Shown piece by piece: positions 43,581 to 52,999 of a stretch of 64,000 nucleotides of DNA (its first letter is position 1; each line of letters begins with the position of its first letter). The notes beneath the pieces are model-generated. The model was not told the DNA's origin. It saw only the letters and a program-made list of their open reading frames with translations, and did not search any database. The stretch comes from Oerskovia flava (GTDB lineage Bacteria; Actinomycetota; Actinomycetes; Actinomycetales; Cellulomonadaceae). The DNA lies in assembly GCF_026163685.1 (NCBI RefSeq), contig NZ_JAOXSR010000010.1:16653-80652 (forward strand), read 5' to 3'. The translations under genes were made by a program, and so were the position numbers.

Positions 43581-44708
43581 TCAGAAGGTCTGCGCGCCCG
43601 CGCGGGCGAGGTTGAACCCCTTGCCCGACTCGTCGTTGGTGCAGCGCATGCCCGTCTCCGCGCTCGCGCACGTGTAGTCCCCGACCGACCGCTCCTCGCC
43701 GTAGTCGAGCAGCGGCAGGTCGCCGGACGCCGGTCCCGGCTGCTCGCCCGCCGGGACGCACGGGACGTCGACGACGTCCCCGGCCACGGTCACCCGGTAG
43801 CCGACGGTGCCGTCGCAGCCGTCGACCGGTGCGGGCTGGTTCGCCAGCTCGGCGATCGAGCACGTCGCCGAGACGTCGGTGAGCTCGCACGTGATGTTCC
43901 CCGACGGCGAGGCGAACGTCTCGACCGTCGTCGGCTCGGCCGCGGGCTCCTCCGCCGGCGACTCGTTCGGCGCCGAGGTCGCCGCCGGTTCGTCGTCGGT
44001 CTCCGAGAGGTCGCCACCGGACCCGCTCAGCGCGGAGACGAGCATGACGATCGCCACGACGACGAGGATCGCGTCAAGGACGATGAAGGCGATCCAGCCC
44101 GGCCCCAGGCGGTCCCGGGACGGCTGCGCGCGGCGCGACGGCGCACCCGGGGCACCGCCCTCGCCTCGGGGCGCGCCAGTACCGTGGCCTGGGGTCACCG
44201 GTGCGGGGTGCGCCGGCGTCGGGGCGACCTGCGTCGGCGCACCGCCGTATCCCGATCCGCCTCCCCCGGAGTAGGCGGGCTGCGTGTGCGGGTACGCCGG
44301 CTCGCGCGGCGGGGCCGGAGCCTGTGCCTGCGTCGGCTGGAACGCGGGCTGCCGCGACGGCGGCGCGGGCTGCACCGGGGGCGCCTGGTGGTCCGGCTGA
44401 TAGGTCGGCTGGTAGCCGGTCTGGTACGTGGGCTGCGCCTGGGTCGCCTGCTCGCTCGGACGGTAGGTCGGCTGGACCTGGGTCGCGTCGGCGGGCGGTC
44501 CTCCCTGCACCGACGTGCCGCCGGGGCGGAAGGTCGGCGGCGCGCCACCGGGGGGCGGGTGGTACGCCGCCGGCTCGACGGTAGGCCGGAAGGCCGGGGT
44601 GCCCGCGGGCGGTGAGGACGGGACCTGCGTGGGCGCCCCGTGACCGTCTGCTCGCCCGGACGCAGCACCGGGTGGCGGCGGTGGGGGCACAGGGGCGTTG
44701 CCGGACAT
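43581..44708 (-). CDS. Proline-rich single-span membrane protein of unknown function
   Basis: 375 aa. About 200 N-terminal residues are Pro/Gln/Tyr-rich and disordered, with Q-P-T-Y and similar repeats (QPTYRPSEQ, QPTYQTGYQ, QPTYQPDHQ). One membrane helix follows (WIAFIVLDAILVVVAIVMLV, about 218-240). The extracellular C-terminal domain has eight Cys that could pair in disulfides (NITCELTD, ATCSIAEL, VDGCDG, VDVPCVP, YTCASAE, MRCTNDE). GGAG precedes the ATG at 44708. The layout, with a cytosolic disordered tail and an exported small domain, resembles many actinobacterial envelope proteins. No enzyme motif is seen. Confidence 0.8.
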   Translation of the reverse strand: MSGNAPVPPPPPPGAASGRADGHGAPTQVPSSPPAGTPAFRPTVEPAAYHPPPGGAPPTFRPGGTSVQGGPPADATQVQPTYRPSEQATQAQPTYQTGYQPTYQPDHQAPPVQPAPPSRQPAFQPTQAQAPAPPREPAYPHTQPAYSGGGGSGYGGAPTQVAPTPAHPAPVTPGHGTGAPRGEGGAPGAPSRRAQPSRDRLGPGWIAFIVLDAILVVVAIVMLVSALSGSGGDLSETDDEPAATSAPNESPAEEPAAEPTTVETFASPSGNITCELTDVSATCSIAELANQPAPVDGCDGTVGYRVTVAGDVVDVPCVPAGEQPGPASGDLPLLDYGEERSVGDYTCASAETGMRCTNDESGKGFNLARAGAQTF

Positions 44709-44846
44709 GACGACTCCTCGGGCGATCGGGGCCGGGCGTCGACCGGCCGTTCGGCGCGGGCGGGGCCCACGACCACGGCAGCATCCCACGCAGACGGCCG
44801 AGCGGTCGAACCTGTGTCCGACCGGCGGCGGTCACAGTGGCGGCGA

Positions 44847-45314
44847 TCACACGCCCGCGGTCGGCCAGCTCTCCACCTGCAGCGCACCGTCGGACCGGCG
44901 GACCAGCTCGGCGCGGGCGGGCTCGAGGAGGAAGACCGTGGCGATCGGCGCAGACGCCTGCTCCGGTGCTCGCGCCGACGCGAGACCGGCGGCGACCTCC
45001 TCGCGCACGGGGTGGTCCGCGGCCAGCTCGCGCGCCGTGCCGCTGATCGTCACGTCCTCGCGGTCGCCGGTACCGCCGGGGTTCGCGTGGAGCTGGAACC
45101 GTCCGTCGCGGCGCAGGTCAGCCGCCTTGCCCGACGACGCCGGTGCGGTGAGATAGAGCGCACCACCCACCCACACGACGTCGGCCCCGCTCACGCGGGG
45201 CGACCCGATGAGGGTGCGGGTCGCCACCACGTGCCGCACCCCCGCGGTCAGGCGGGCGCGCGCCTGCGCCGCGAGGTCGGGGGCGTCACGGAAGAGCTCG
45301 GTCCAGCGGTCCAT
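44847..45314 (-). CDS. Pyridoxamine 5'-phosphate oxidase-fold protein
   Basis: 155 aa split-barrel protein: VRHVVATRTLIGSPRVSGADVVWVGGALYL and GRFQLHANPGG fit the FMN/F420-binding PNPOx-like superfamily. It lacks clear cofactor-choice residues, so flavin, F420 or haem binding cannot be decided. It is followed upstream on the same strand by the Rv2466c-like gene (24 nt). The 138-nt gap to the proline-rich membrane protein gene contains nothing recognised. Confidence 0.8.
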   Translation of the reverse strand: MDRWTELFRDAPDLAAQARARLTAGVRHVVATRTLIGSPRVSGADVVWVGGALYLTAPASSGKAADLRRDGRFQLHANPGGTGDREDVTISGTARELAADHPVREEVAAGLASARAPEQASAPIATVFLLEPARAELVRRSDGALQVESWPTAGV

Positions 45315-45338
45315 GCACCGATGGTCTCACCCGTGCGC

Positions 45339-45992
45339 TCAGTCGAAGACGGGGCCCTGGGTCCGGGTGCGCTTGATCTCGAAGAATCCCGGGGTGCTGG
45401 CGACGAGGACACAACCGTCCCAGAGGCGGCCGGCAGCCTCGCCACGGGGTGCCGGCGTGACGACCGGCCCGAAGAACGCGACGTCGCCGAACGCGACGAC
45501 CGGGGTGCCGACGTCCTCGCCGACCCGGCCGATGCCCTCGGCGTGCGAGGCGCGCAGCTGCTCGTCGTACTCGTCGGTGCTCGCGTACCGCGCGAGCTCC
45601 GCCGGCAGGCCGACCTCCGCGAGCGCCTCGGCGACGACCGCGGCGCGGTCGGTGCGTCCGCCCGGGTGGAACCGCTCGCCCATGGCGTCGTAGAGCGGCT
45701 TGACGACGTGGTCGCCGTGCTCGGCCTGGGCGGCGACGATCACGCGCACGGGACCCCAGCCGTCGTCCATCGACGCGCGATAGGCGGCCGGGAGGTCACG
45801 GCCCTCGTTGAGGACCGACAGGCTCATGACGTGCCAGCGCACCTCGATGTCCCGGACCTGCTCCACCTCCCCCATCCACCGGCTGGTCATCCACGCCCAG
45901 GGGCACAGCGGGTCGAACCAGAAGTCGGCGGTCCGCACGGGGGCGTCCGGTCGCTCGGCGGTCAGGGTGTCCGACGTCGTCGCAAGGCTCAC
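45339..45992 (-). CDS. Rv2466c-like DsbA-family mycothiol-linked reductase
   Basis: 217 aa thioredoxin-fold protein with a helical insert. It closely follows Rv2466c: ADFWFDPLCPWAWMTSRW, VRWHVMSLSVLNEGRDLP, EDVGTPVVAFGDVAFFGPV, GFFEIKRTRTQGPVFD. Rv2466c is a mycothiol-dependent reductase that activates the prodrug TP053 and has a CPWC site. Here the site is CPWA: Cys30 is kept but the second Cys is Ala33. GTG 45992 is preferred because GGAG lies 9 nt upstream; TTG 45998 is possible but too close to it. It diverges from pepN. Confidence 0.9.
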   Translation of the reverse strand: MSLATTSDTLTAERPDAPVRTADFWFDPLCPWAWMTSRWMGEVEQVRDIEVRWHVMSLSVLNEGRDLPAAYRASMDDGWGPVRVIVAAQAEHGDHVVKPLYDAMGERFHPGGRTDRAAVVAEALAEVGLPAELARYASTDEYDEQLRASHAEGIGRVGEDVGTPVVAFGDVAFFGPVVTPAPRGEAAGRLWDGCVLVASTPGFFEIKRTRTQGPVFD

Positions 45993-46165
45993 GAGCAAGG
46001 TCTCCTCGGGGTTCGGGAACAGGTGACCGCGTCAACCGTCTGGACGGCCCAGGCATTCCACGTGGACGTCCCGTCGGGCCCGGCGCGTGGGATGATCGTC
46101 CCTGGTCGCGCCCGGCCACCCGATCGGCCGACCCCCGCGCCACCGACACCGATGGAGGAAATGCT

Positions 46166-48715
46166 GTGCCCGGAGAGAACCTCACCCGCGCCGAAGCGAC
46201 CGAGCGAGCGGGCGTCGTCAGCGTCCAGTCCTACGAGGTCGCCCTCGACCTGACGACCGGGCCCACCACGTTCTCCTCACGGAGCGTCGTGCGGTTCTCC
46301 GCCACGCCCGGGGCGAGCACCTTCATCGACCTCGTCGCGCCGACGGTGCACGAGGTCGTCCTCAACGGCCGCCTGCTCGACCCCGCCACCGTCGTCGCGG
46401 ACTCGCGCATCCGGCTGGAGGGCCTCGAGGGCGAGAACGAGCTCGTCGTCGTCGCCGACTGCGCGTACACGAACTCCGGCGAGGGCCTGCACCGTTTCGT
46501 GGACCCCGTCGACGGCGAGGTCTACCTCTACACCCAGTTCGAGGTCCCCGACTCCCGCCGGGTGTTCGCGGTGTTCGAGCAGCCCGACCTCAAGGCGACG
46601 TTCCAGTTCACCGTGACGGCCCCCTCCGCGTGGCAGGTCGTGAGCAACCAGCCGACCCCCGAGCCGGTGCCCGCCGGGTCGGGCGACGCGACGGCCACCT
46701 GGACGTTCTCCCCCACGCCGCGCATCTCGTCGTACATCACCGCGATCGTCGCCGGCCCGTACGTCGTCGAGCGCAGCGAGCTGACCAGCTCGGACGGCCG
46801 CGTCGTCCCGCTGGGCGTCTTCGCGCGCCGGTCGCTCGCCGAGCACCTGGACGCGGACTACGTCTTCGACAAGACACGCGAGGGCTTCGCCTTCTACGAG
46901 GAGAAGTTCGAGGTCCCGTACCCGTTCGAGAAGTACGACCAGCTCTTCGTGCCCGAGTTCAACGCCGGGGCGATGGAGAACGCCGGGTGCGTGACGTTCA
47001 CCGAGACGTACGTGTTCCGCTCGAAGGTGACCGACGCCGTCAAGGAGCGCCGCGTCGTGACCATCCTCCACGAGCTCGCGCACATGTGGTTCGGCGACCT
47101 CGTCACCATGCGGTGGTGGAACGACCTGTGGCTCAACGAGTCGTTCGCCGAGTACGCCTCGACGCTCGCGACCGCCGAGGCGACCGAGTGGCGCGAGGCG
47201 TGGACGACGTTCGCCGCCATGGAGAAGGCCTGGGCCTACCGCCAGGACCAGCTGCCCTCGACGCACCCGATCGTCGCGACGATCAACGACCTCGAGGACG
47301 TCCAGGTCAACTTCGACGGCATCACGTACGCCAAGGGCGCCTCGGTGCTCAAGCAGCTCGTCGCGTGGGTCGGCCCGGAGCAGTTCCTCGCGGGCGTCGC
47401 GGCCTACTTCCGCAAGCACGCCTGGGGCAACACCGAGCTGCGCGACCTGCTCGTCGAGCTCGAGGCGACCAGCGGGCGCGACCTGTCCGCGTGGTCAGGC
47501 CTGTGGCTGGAGACCGCGGGCGTCAACACGCTGCGGCCCGAGATCGAGCTCGACGCGCACCGCCGCATCGTGTCGTTCGCCGTGCTCCAGGAGGCGCCCG
47601 CCGACTACCCGACCATCCGTCCCCACCGCCTGGCGATCGGCTTCTACGACCTGCAGGACGGCGCGCTCGTGCGCACACGCCGCGTCGAGATCGACGTCGA
47701 CGGCCCGCGCACCGAGGTGCCGGACCTCACCGGGCTCGACCGCCCGCAGCTCGTGCTCCTCAACGACGACGACCTCGCCTACGCGAAGATCCGGCTGGAC
47801 GAGGCGTCGCTGCAGGTCGCCGTCGAGCACCTCGACGACATCACCGACCCGCTGGCACGCTCCCTCGTGTGGGGCTCCGTGTGGGACGCCACGCGTGACG
47901 GGGAGACCCCGGCGAGCGCGTACGTCCGGCTCGTGCTGGGCAACATCGCCCGCGAGAGCGAGTCGACGACGATCCGCACCACGCTCAACCAGCTCGCCCT
48001 CGCCGCGAAGACCTACGTCGCCCCGGCCCAGCAGGCGGCGACCCTCGCGACGGTCGGCGACGACCTCTGGCGGCTCGCGCAGGGCGCGCAGGCCGGCTCC
48101 GACGCGCAGTTCCAGTTCGTGAAGTTCTTCGCCCACCTGGCCTCGACGCCCGCGCACGCCGCGTCCCTGCGGGGTCTGCTGGACGGCGAGGTGCGGCTGG
48201 ACGGCCTGGAGATCGACACCGACCTGCGATGGGAGCTCCTCGAAGGGCTGGTCCTCCTCGGGCGCGCCGACGTCGGCGAGGTGGACGCCGCCCTCGCCGA
48301 GGACAACACCGCGAGCGGTCAGCAGTCCGCAGCGCGCGCCCGCGCGACCGTGCCCACGACGGAGGGCAAGGTCGCGGCGTTCGAGTCGCTGGTCACCTCG
48401 GCCGAGGCGCCGAACGCGATCGTGCGCGCCACGACCCTGGGGTTCCAGCACGTCAACGACCCCCAGGTGCTGGCTCCGCTCGTCGGGCGCTACTTCGACG
48501 CGCTGACGCGGATCTGGGCCGAGCGCAGCTATCACATCGCCGAGACGCTGGTCGTGGGTCTGTACCCGGCGCCCCTGGCGAACGTCGAGCTGCGGGACGC
48601 GACGCGGGCGTGGCTCGACGCGACGCCCGACGCCGCACCGGCGCTGCGCCGGCTCGTCGTGGAGAACCTCGCCGGCGTCGAGCGCGCCCTGGCGGCCCAG
48701 ACCGCCGACGCCTGA
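46166..48715 (+). CDS. pepN: Aminopeptidase N (M1 family)
   Basis: 849 aa zinc aminopeptidase. The exopeptidase motif is GAMENAGCVTF, the zinc site is HELAHMWFGD with the distal Glu in WLNESFAEY, and the catalytic Tyr lies in the NFDGITYAKGASVL region. A C-terminal ERAP1-like helical domain fills residues about 520-845. It removes N-terminal residues from peptides in the cytosol. The GTG start at 46166 has GGAGG 7 nt upstream. The gene is followed by a long palindromic repeat and the convergent malQ. Confidence 0.96.
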   Translation: MPGENLTRAEATERAGVVSVQSYEVALDLTTGPTTFSSRSVVRFSATPGASTFIDLVAPTVHEVVLNGRLLDPATVVADSRIRLEGLEGENELVVVADCAYTNSGEGLHRFVDPVDGEVYLYTQFEVPDSRRVFAVFEQPDLKATFQFTVTAPSAWQVVSNQPTPEPVPAGSGDATATWTFSPTPRISSYITAIVAGPYVVERSELTSSDGRVVPLGVFARRSLAEHLDADYVFDKTREGFAFYEEKFEVPYPFEKYDQLFVPEFNAGAMENAGCVTFTETYVFRSKVTDAVKERRVVTILHELAHMWFGDLVTMRWWNDLWLNESFAEYASTLATAEATEWREAWTTFAAMEKAWAYRQDQLPSTHPIVATINDLEDVQVNFDGITYAKGASVLKQLVAWVGPEQFLAGVAAYFRKHAWGNTELRDLLVELEATSGRDLSAWSGLWLETAGVNTLRPEIELDAHRRIVSFAVLQEAPADYPTIRPHRLAIGFYDLQDGALVRTRRVEIDVDGPRTEVPDLTGLDRPQLVLLNDDDLAYAKIRLDEASLQVAVEHLDDITDPLARSLVWGSVWDATRDGETPASAYVRLVLGNIARESESTTIRTTLNQLALAAKTYVAPAQQAATLATVGDDLWRLAQGAQAGSDAQFQFVKFFAHLASTPAHAASLRGLLDGEVRLDGLEIDTDLRWELLEGLVLLGRADVGEVDAALAEDNTASGQQSAARARATVPTTEGKVAAFESLVTSAEAPNAIVRATTLGFQHVNDPQVLAPLVGRYFDALTRIWAERSYHIAETLVVGLYPAPLANVELRDATRAWLDATPDAAPALRRLVVENLAGVERALAAQTADA

Positions 48716-48727
48716 CCACCCCGCCTC

Positions 48728-48829
48728 GCCGAGGTAGAACGCCTGTCGCCGAGGTAGAACCCCTGTGCGGCACAGGGGCTCTACCTCGGCGACAGGCGTT
48801 CTACCTCGGCAACGGGAGTTCTACCTCGG
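48728..48829. repeat. GCCGAGGTAGAAC palindromic repeat cluster, site 2
   Basis: Two direct copies (48728-48740, 48748-48760) face three inverted copies of GTTCTACCTCGGC type (the first with one mismatch). The left arm 48728-48768 (41 nt) is complementary to 48770-48810 except for one base, so it forms an almost unbroken 41-bp hairpin. The fifth copy ends at about 48829. It lies between convergent pepN and malQ, 12 nt from each gene end, and probably ends both transcripts. Confidence 0.85.
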
Positions 48830-48840
48830 TACGGGTGGGG

Positions 48841-51015
48841 TCAGCGCTCGTTGAGCACGCCCGCGAGGGAACGCAGGCGGGCGTTGTCGAAGAGGTCCTC
48901 GAGCATCACGACCTTGCCCGAGGAGTCCGCGAGCGGGACCTTCCAGTTCGGGTACTCCTGGTCGGTGCCCGGCTGGTTCTGCGAGCGCCGCTCACCGACG
49001 GCGTCCGCGAGGGACACCCCGACGAGGACGGCCGGGGTCTGGCGCACCACCCGGTGCAGGGCCTCGACGAGCTCGCGCTCGGACGGGTCGTCCCCGACCA
49101 GGCCGCGCTCGCGCAGGAACGCGACCATGCTGTCGCGCTCGGCCCGTGCCGCGCGTCGGACCACGGCCACGGGCTCGGTGAGGACACCGAGCCGCTCACG
49201 CAGGTCGACGTGCTCCCCTGCAAGGTAGCCGGCGGTCGGCGGCAGGTCGTGCGTGGTGACCGTGGCCAGCGAGAGGCGCCGGTAGTCGTCGGGCGGCAGC
49301 GGCCGGCCGTCGGGCGTCTTCTCGAACCACAGGACCGAGGTGCCGAGCACGCCGCGGTCGGCGAGGTAGTCGCGGACCCAGGGCTCGAACACACCGAGGT
49401 CCTCGCCGATGACCAGGGCGCCGGCGCGCTGCGCCTCCAGGCAGAGGATCCCGATGAGAGCCTCGTGGTCGTACCGGACGTAGGCGCCGGCGTCGGCCCG
49501 CGCACCGCCAGGGATCCACCACAGGCGGAACAGACCGATGACGTGGTCGATGCGGATGGCGCCGGCGTGCCGCAGGATGGTCCGCAGCATGTCCCGGAAC
49601 GGGGCGTACCCGGCGCGGGCGAGCGCGGTCGGGTGCCACGGCGGCTGGGACCAGTTCTGGCCCATCTGGTTGTACATGTCGGGCGGGGCGCCGACCGAGA
49701 CGCCCGCGGCAAGGACCGACCGGTGCGCCCAGGCGTCGGCTCCCTCGGGGTGCACACCCACCGCGAGGTCGTGCATGATGCCGATCGACATGCCTGCCTC
49801 GCGGGCGGTGCGCTGCGCGGCACCCAGCTGCTCGTCCGCGACCCACTGCAACCAGCAGTAGAACTCGACCGCGTCGCTCAGCTCGTGACGCAGGGCCGCC
49901 ACGGCCCTGCTCGCCGGGTCACCGAGGTCGCGCGGCCACGGCCGGCCGGCGAGGTGGTCGGTGATCGCGCACCACGTCGCGAAGTCCTCGAGGCCCTTGC
50001 CCTGCTCGGCGGCGAACTCCTCGAACGCGGTCTGGCGCGCGGTCGAGCGCGGCGCGGCGAACACGACCTCGAGCGCGGCCTTCTTGGCCTCCCACGCGGC
50101 GTCGCGGTCGATCGGCCCGCCGTCGGAGCTCAGCTCGCGCACGGGGTCGAACGCCCACTCCACCAGCGAGCGGTCGGCGGCCGAGAGGTACGCCGTCTCA
50201 CGGATGTCCTCGACCCGGATGTACAGCGGGTTGACGAAGCGACGGCTGGTCGGCAGGTACGGCGACGGCGTCATCGGCGTCCGCGGCTCCGCGGCGTGCA
50301 GCGGGTTGATGAGCAGGAAGTCCGCGCCCGCGTGGCGGGCACCCAACCAGGCGAGGTCCGCGAGGTCGGCGAGGTCGCCCACGCCCCACGACGCCTTCGA
50401 CCGGACCGAGTACAGCTGGGCCATCAGCCCCCACGCCCGCCCGAGCTCGATGTCGGGCGCCAGCTCCAGGCGCTCGGGCGTGACGACGAGCGTGGCCCGG
50501 GCCTGGGACCCGTCGGTGCTCGCGTACAGGTCGTGCCAGCCGAGCGGCAGGTCCGCGGGGACGGCGAAGGTCGCGCGGCCGATGCGCCGGCCGTCGACCG
50601 TGCGCGGCTCGACGTACTCGTCACGCTGGGTGAGCGTGCGCCGTGCGCGGCGGACCGGCGCCCCGGCGGCCCGTGGGTGCGCGGGGCGCTCCGCCTCGAG
50701 CTCGATCCAGACCTCGACGGCCGTGCCGTCGGGGACGTGCACCGCGAACGGCACCTCCGCGCCCGCCGTGGCGACGATGCTGGGCGGGAGCGTACGACGC
50801 CACTCGTCGTCGGCGGAGTGCTCCAGGCTGACGGCGACCTTCTCCGGCGAGGAGGCCGGGACGCCGAGCGCCTCCAGCACCGCCACGAGCGTCGAGGCTC
50901 GGATCGGGTGGCGGTTGCCGTCGTAGTCCCAGTAGTCGGGCACGACGCCGTGCGCCGCCGCCAGCTCCAGCAGCGGCTCCGGCACCTTGTCCTCGTCGTC
51001 GCGGGGTGGGTTCAC
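48841..51015 (-). CDS. malQ: 4-alpha-glucanotransferase (amylomaltase)
   Basis: 724 aa GH77 enzyme that transfers maltodextrin chains and frees glucose, part of glycogen/maltose metabolism. The nucleophile Asp lies in IRIDHVIGLFRLWW, the acid/base Glu in LVIGEDLGVF, and the third carboxylate in TVTTHDLPPTAGYL. The N-terminal 150 residues form a beta-sandwich usual in actinobacterial MalQ. The GTG at 51015 is chosen because similarity starts there (VPEPLLELAAAHGV); only a weak AGGA lies upstream. It diverges from mscS. Its stop is 12 nt from the palindromic repeat. Confidence 0.95.
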   Translation of the reverse strand: MNPPRDDEDKVPEPLLELAAAHGVVPDYWDYDGNRHPIRASTLVAVLEALGVPASSPEKVAVSLEHSADDEWRRTLPPSIVATAGAEVPFAVHVPDGTAVEVWIELEAERPAHPRAAGAPVRRARRTLTQRDEYVEPRTVDGRRIGRATFAVPADLPLGWHDLYASTDGSQARATLVVTPERLELAPDIELGRAWGLMAQLYSVRSKASWGVGDLADLADLAWLGARHAGADFLLINPLHAAEPRTPMTPSPYLPTSRRFVNPLYIRVEDIRETAYLSAADRSLVEWAFDPVRELSSDGGPIDRDAAWEAKKAALEVVFAAPRSTARQTAFEEFAAEQGKGLEDFATWCAITDHLAGRPWPRDLGDPASRAVAALRHELSDAVEFYCWLQWVADEQLGAAQRTAREAGMSIGIMHDLAVGVHPEGADAWAHRSVLAAGVSVGAPPDMYNQMGQNWSQPPWHPTALARAGYAPFRDMLRTILRHAGAIRIDHVIGLFRLWWIPGGARADAGAYVRYDHEALIGILCLEAQRAGALVIGEDLGVFEPWVRDYLADRGVLGTSVLWFEKTPDGRPLPPDDYRRLSLATVTTHDLPPTAGYLAGEHVDLRERLGVLTEPVAVVRRAARAERDSMVAFLRERGLVGDDPSERELVEALHRVVRQTPAVLVGVSLADAVGERRSQNQPGTDQEYPNWKVPLADSSGKVVMLEDLFDNARLRSLAGVLNER

Positions 51016-51190
51016 GATGGAAATCCTGCCAGAGCGAAGGCCCTGGGGCAGACCATGGCCTCGGCGCGCCGGATCCGGACCTGCCCGCCGGGCACCCGGA
51101 CGGGCCGGCGGGTGACCGGCGGGCACCCGTTGCGGAGGCCGTTGCGGAGGCGCTGCGCGGCCGCACAGGGGCGGGAGGTAGCCTGCGCTC

Positions 51191-52243
51191 ATGCCCACCA
51201 CCCTCACCCCGGACGGCTTCGACTGGAGCGACCCCGACGACTGGCTGGCGTGGTTCGTCGGCGTCCCCCTGCGCGTCCTCATCATCGTGCTGGTCGGCAC
51301 GATCACCCTGGCCGTCCTGCGCCGCCTGATCCGTCAGGTGACCGAGCACATCGCGGAAGGCAGCTCGGTCCTGACGTCGAGCAGGCTCAAGGGGATCGGC
51401 AAGACCGAGGTGGGCGCCGCGCTCCTCAAGGCGAACCCGCTCGCGAACGCGCGCCGGGGCCAGCGGGCGCGCACGATCGGCTCCGTGCTGCGCTCGACCG
51501 CGAACATCCTGGTCGGTGCGACGGTCGCGCTCCTCGTGCTCACGGAGGTCGGCGTCAACATCGGCCCGTTCCTCGCCTCGGCGGGGATCGCCGGCGTCGC
51601 CCTGGGGTTCGGCGCACAGAGCCTCGTCAAGGACTTCCTGTCGGGCACGTTCATGCTGCTCGAGGACCAGTACGGCGTCGGTGACACGGTCGACCTCGGC
51701 GAGGTCGTCGGGACGGTCGAGGAGGTGGCCCTGCGCGTCACCAAGGTACGGTCCATCGACGGCACGCTCTGGTACATCCGCAACGGCGAGATCCTGCGCA
51801 CCGGGAACATGACGCAGGAGTGGGCACGGGCGTCCGTCGACGTGCGGGTGGCCTACCACGCCGACGTCGACCAGGTGCGCGAGGTGCTGCGGCAGGCCAT
51901 CGACGAGCTCGAGGCGGACCAGGTGCTGAGCACCTACCTGCTGGAGACCCCCGAGATCTTCGGCATCGAGACGATGAGCGCCGAGGCGTTGCTGCTGACG
52001 GTGCGCGTCAAGACCCGGGCGGGGATGCAGTGGGAGGTGTCGAGGGCGCTGCGCGCCGGGGTGCGGACGCACCTCGCGGCGGCGGGGATCCCGCTGGCCG
52101 GCGCTCAGCAGATCGTCGTGCTCGACCACTCGCCCGCCGCGTCGCCGGAGGACCCACCGGCCCATGCGCCGGAAGTGGCGCCGGCGGCGTCACCGACCGA
52201 GAAGCGGCCTCAGGCCCAGGAGAACAAGGGGTCGCCCGCCTGA
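51191..52243 (+). CDS. MscS-family mechanosensitive ion channel
   Basis: 350 aa. TM1 is at about 17-40 and two more at about 100-125 and 125-150. The pore-lining helix is rich in Gly/Ala (ASAGIAGVALGFGAQSLVKDFLSG), and the beta domain is EDQYGVGDTVDLGEVVGTVEEVALRVTKVRS. The C-terminal 45 residues are Pro/Ala-rich. TAGCCT ends 6 nt before the ATG (leaderless type); GGGAGG further up is too distant. The last 34 nt overlap the 3' end of the convergent PTS IIA gene. Confidence 0.93.
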   Translation: MPTTLTPDGFDWSDPDDWLAWFVGVPLRVLIIVLVGTITLAVLRRLIRQVTEHIAEGSSVLTSSRLKGIGKTEVGAALLKANPLANARRGQRARTIGSVLRSTANILVGATVALLVLTEVGVNIGPFLASAGIAGVALGFGAQSLVKDFLSGTFMLLEDQYGVGDTVDLGEVVGTVEEVALRVTKVRSIDGTLWYIRNGEILRTGNMTQEWARASVDVRVAYHADVDQVREVLRQAIDELEADQVLSTYLLETPEIFGIETMSAEALLLTVRVKTRAGMQWEVSRALRAGVRTHLAAAGIPLAGAQQIVVLDHSPAASPEDPPAHAPEVAPAASPTEKRPQAQENKGSPA

Positions 52244-52677
52244 ACCTCGTCGCCGGGGGCGAGCAGGACCCGGACCTGGCCGGGGGGCGCCTGCAGCGCG
52301 ACGACGGGGCACACGGTCGCGAGCCCGCGGCCCGCCACCGCGACCGGGTCCCACGTGATGAGCTCCTGGCCGGCCGTCACGGCGTCGCCCGCCGCGACAT
52401 GGAGGGTGAAGCCCTCACCGGCGAGCTGGACGGTGTCGATGCCGAGGTGCACCAGCACCGTGCGGCCGTCGGGCGTCTCGAGCGCGAACGCGTGCGGGAA
52501 CAACGACCCGATGGTCCCCGCGACGGGTGCGACGACGCGCGACGTCCCGGCCCGGCCGTCCGTCGGCGCAGGCTCGATCGCGACGCCGGGGCCCACGATC
52601 TCCTGGGCGAACACGGCGTCCGGCACGTCGGCGAGCGGCACGACCGTCCCGCTCAGGGGCGCCGCGACGTCGAGCAC
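52210..52677 (-). CDS. PTS glucose-type EIIA protein
   Basis: 155 aa, Crr-like. The phosphorylated His is in VLVHLGIDTV and the second active-site His in ALETP...SLFPHAFAL. It passes phosphate from HPr to a IIB domain and in other bacteria controls carbon uptake. The GTG start at 52677 is 4 nt after the IIB stop. No IIC permease gene is adjacent, so it must serve a permease elsewhere. The 3' end overlaps mscS by 34 nt on the opposite strand. Confidence 0.93.
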   Translation of the reverse strand: MLDVAAPLSGTVVPLADVPDAVFAQEIVGPGVAIEPAPTDGRAGTSRVVAPVAGTIGSLFPHAFALETPDGRTVLVHLGIDTVQLAGEGFTLHVAAGDAVTAGQELITWDPVAVAGRGLATVCPVVALQAPPGQVRVLLAPGDEVQAGDPLFSWA

Positions 52678-52681
52678 GGTC

Positions 52682-52912
52682 TCAGCGCAGGCCGTCGAGC
52701 TCGGCCGCCAGGTTGTCGGCCTCGGGGCCGACGATCACCTGGACGACGCGTCCGGAGCGCACGACGCCGAACGCGCCCGTGGCCTTGAGGCCCGCCTCGT
52801 CGACGAGGTCGGGGTCGGTGACCTCGACGCGCAACCGCGTGATGCACGGTTCGAGGTCGACGACGTTCGTCTGGCCTCCGAGGGCTTCGAGGATCTGCTG
52901 TGCTTTGGTCAT
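52682..52912 (-). CDS. PTS EIIB protein (glucose/N-acetylglucosamine type)
   Basis: 76 aa free-standing IIB domain. The phosphocysteine lies in DLEPCITRLRVEV. Usually fused to IIC, here it is separate and followed by IIA. GGAG sits 8 nt before the ATG at 52912. It forms a two-gene unit with IIA, divergent from ptsI across 264 nt containing a palindrome. Confidence 0.93.
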   Translation of the reverse strand: MTKAQQILEALGGQTNVVDLEPCITRLRVEVTDPDLVDEAGLKATGAFGVVRSGRVVQVIVGPEADNLAAELDGLR

Positions 52913-52999
52913 CGAGGAAACTCCTGACGGGCGTACCGGCGAGTAGTCAGCGTGCTGCGTGGCGAGATACAGCCTAGTCTCCTCGCACAGTTGTTACGG

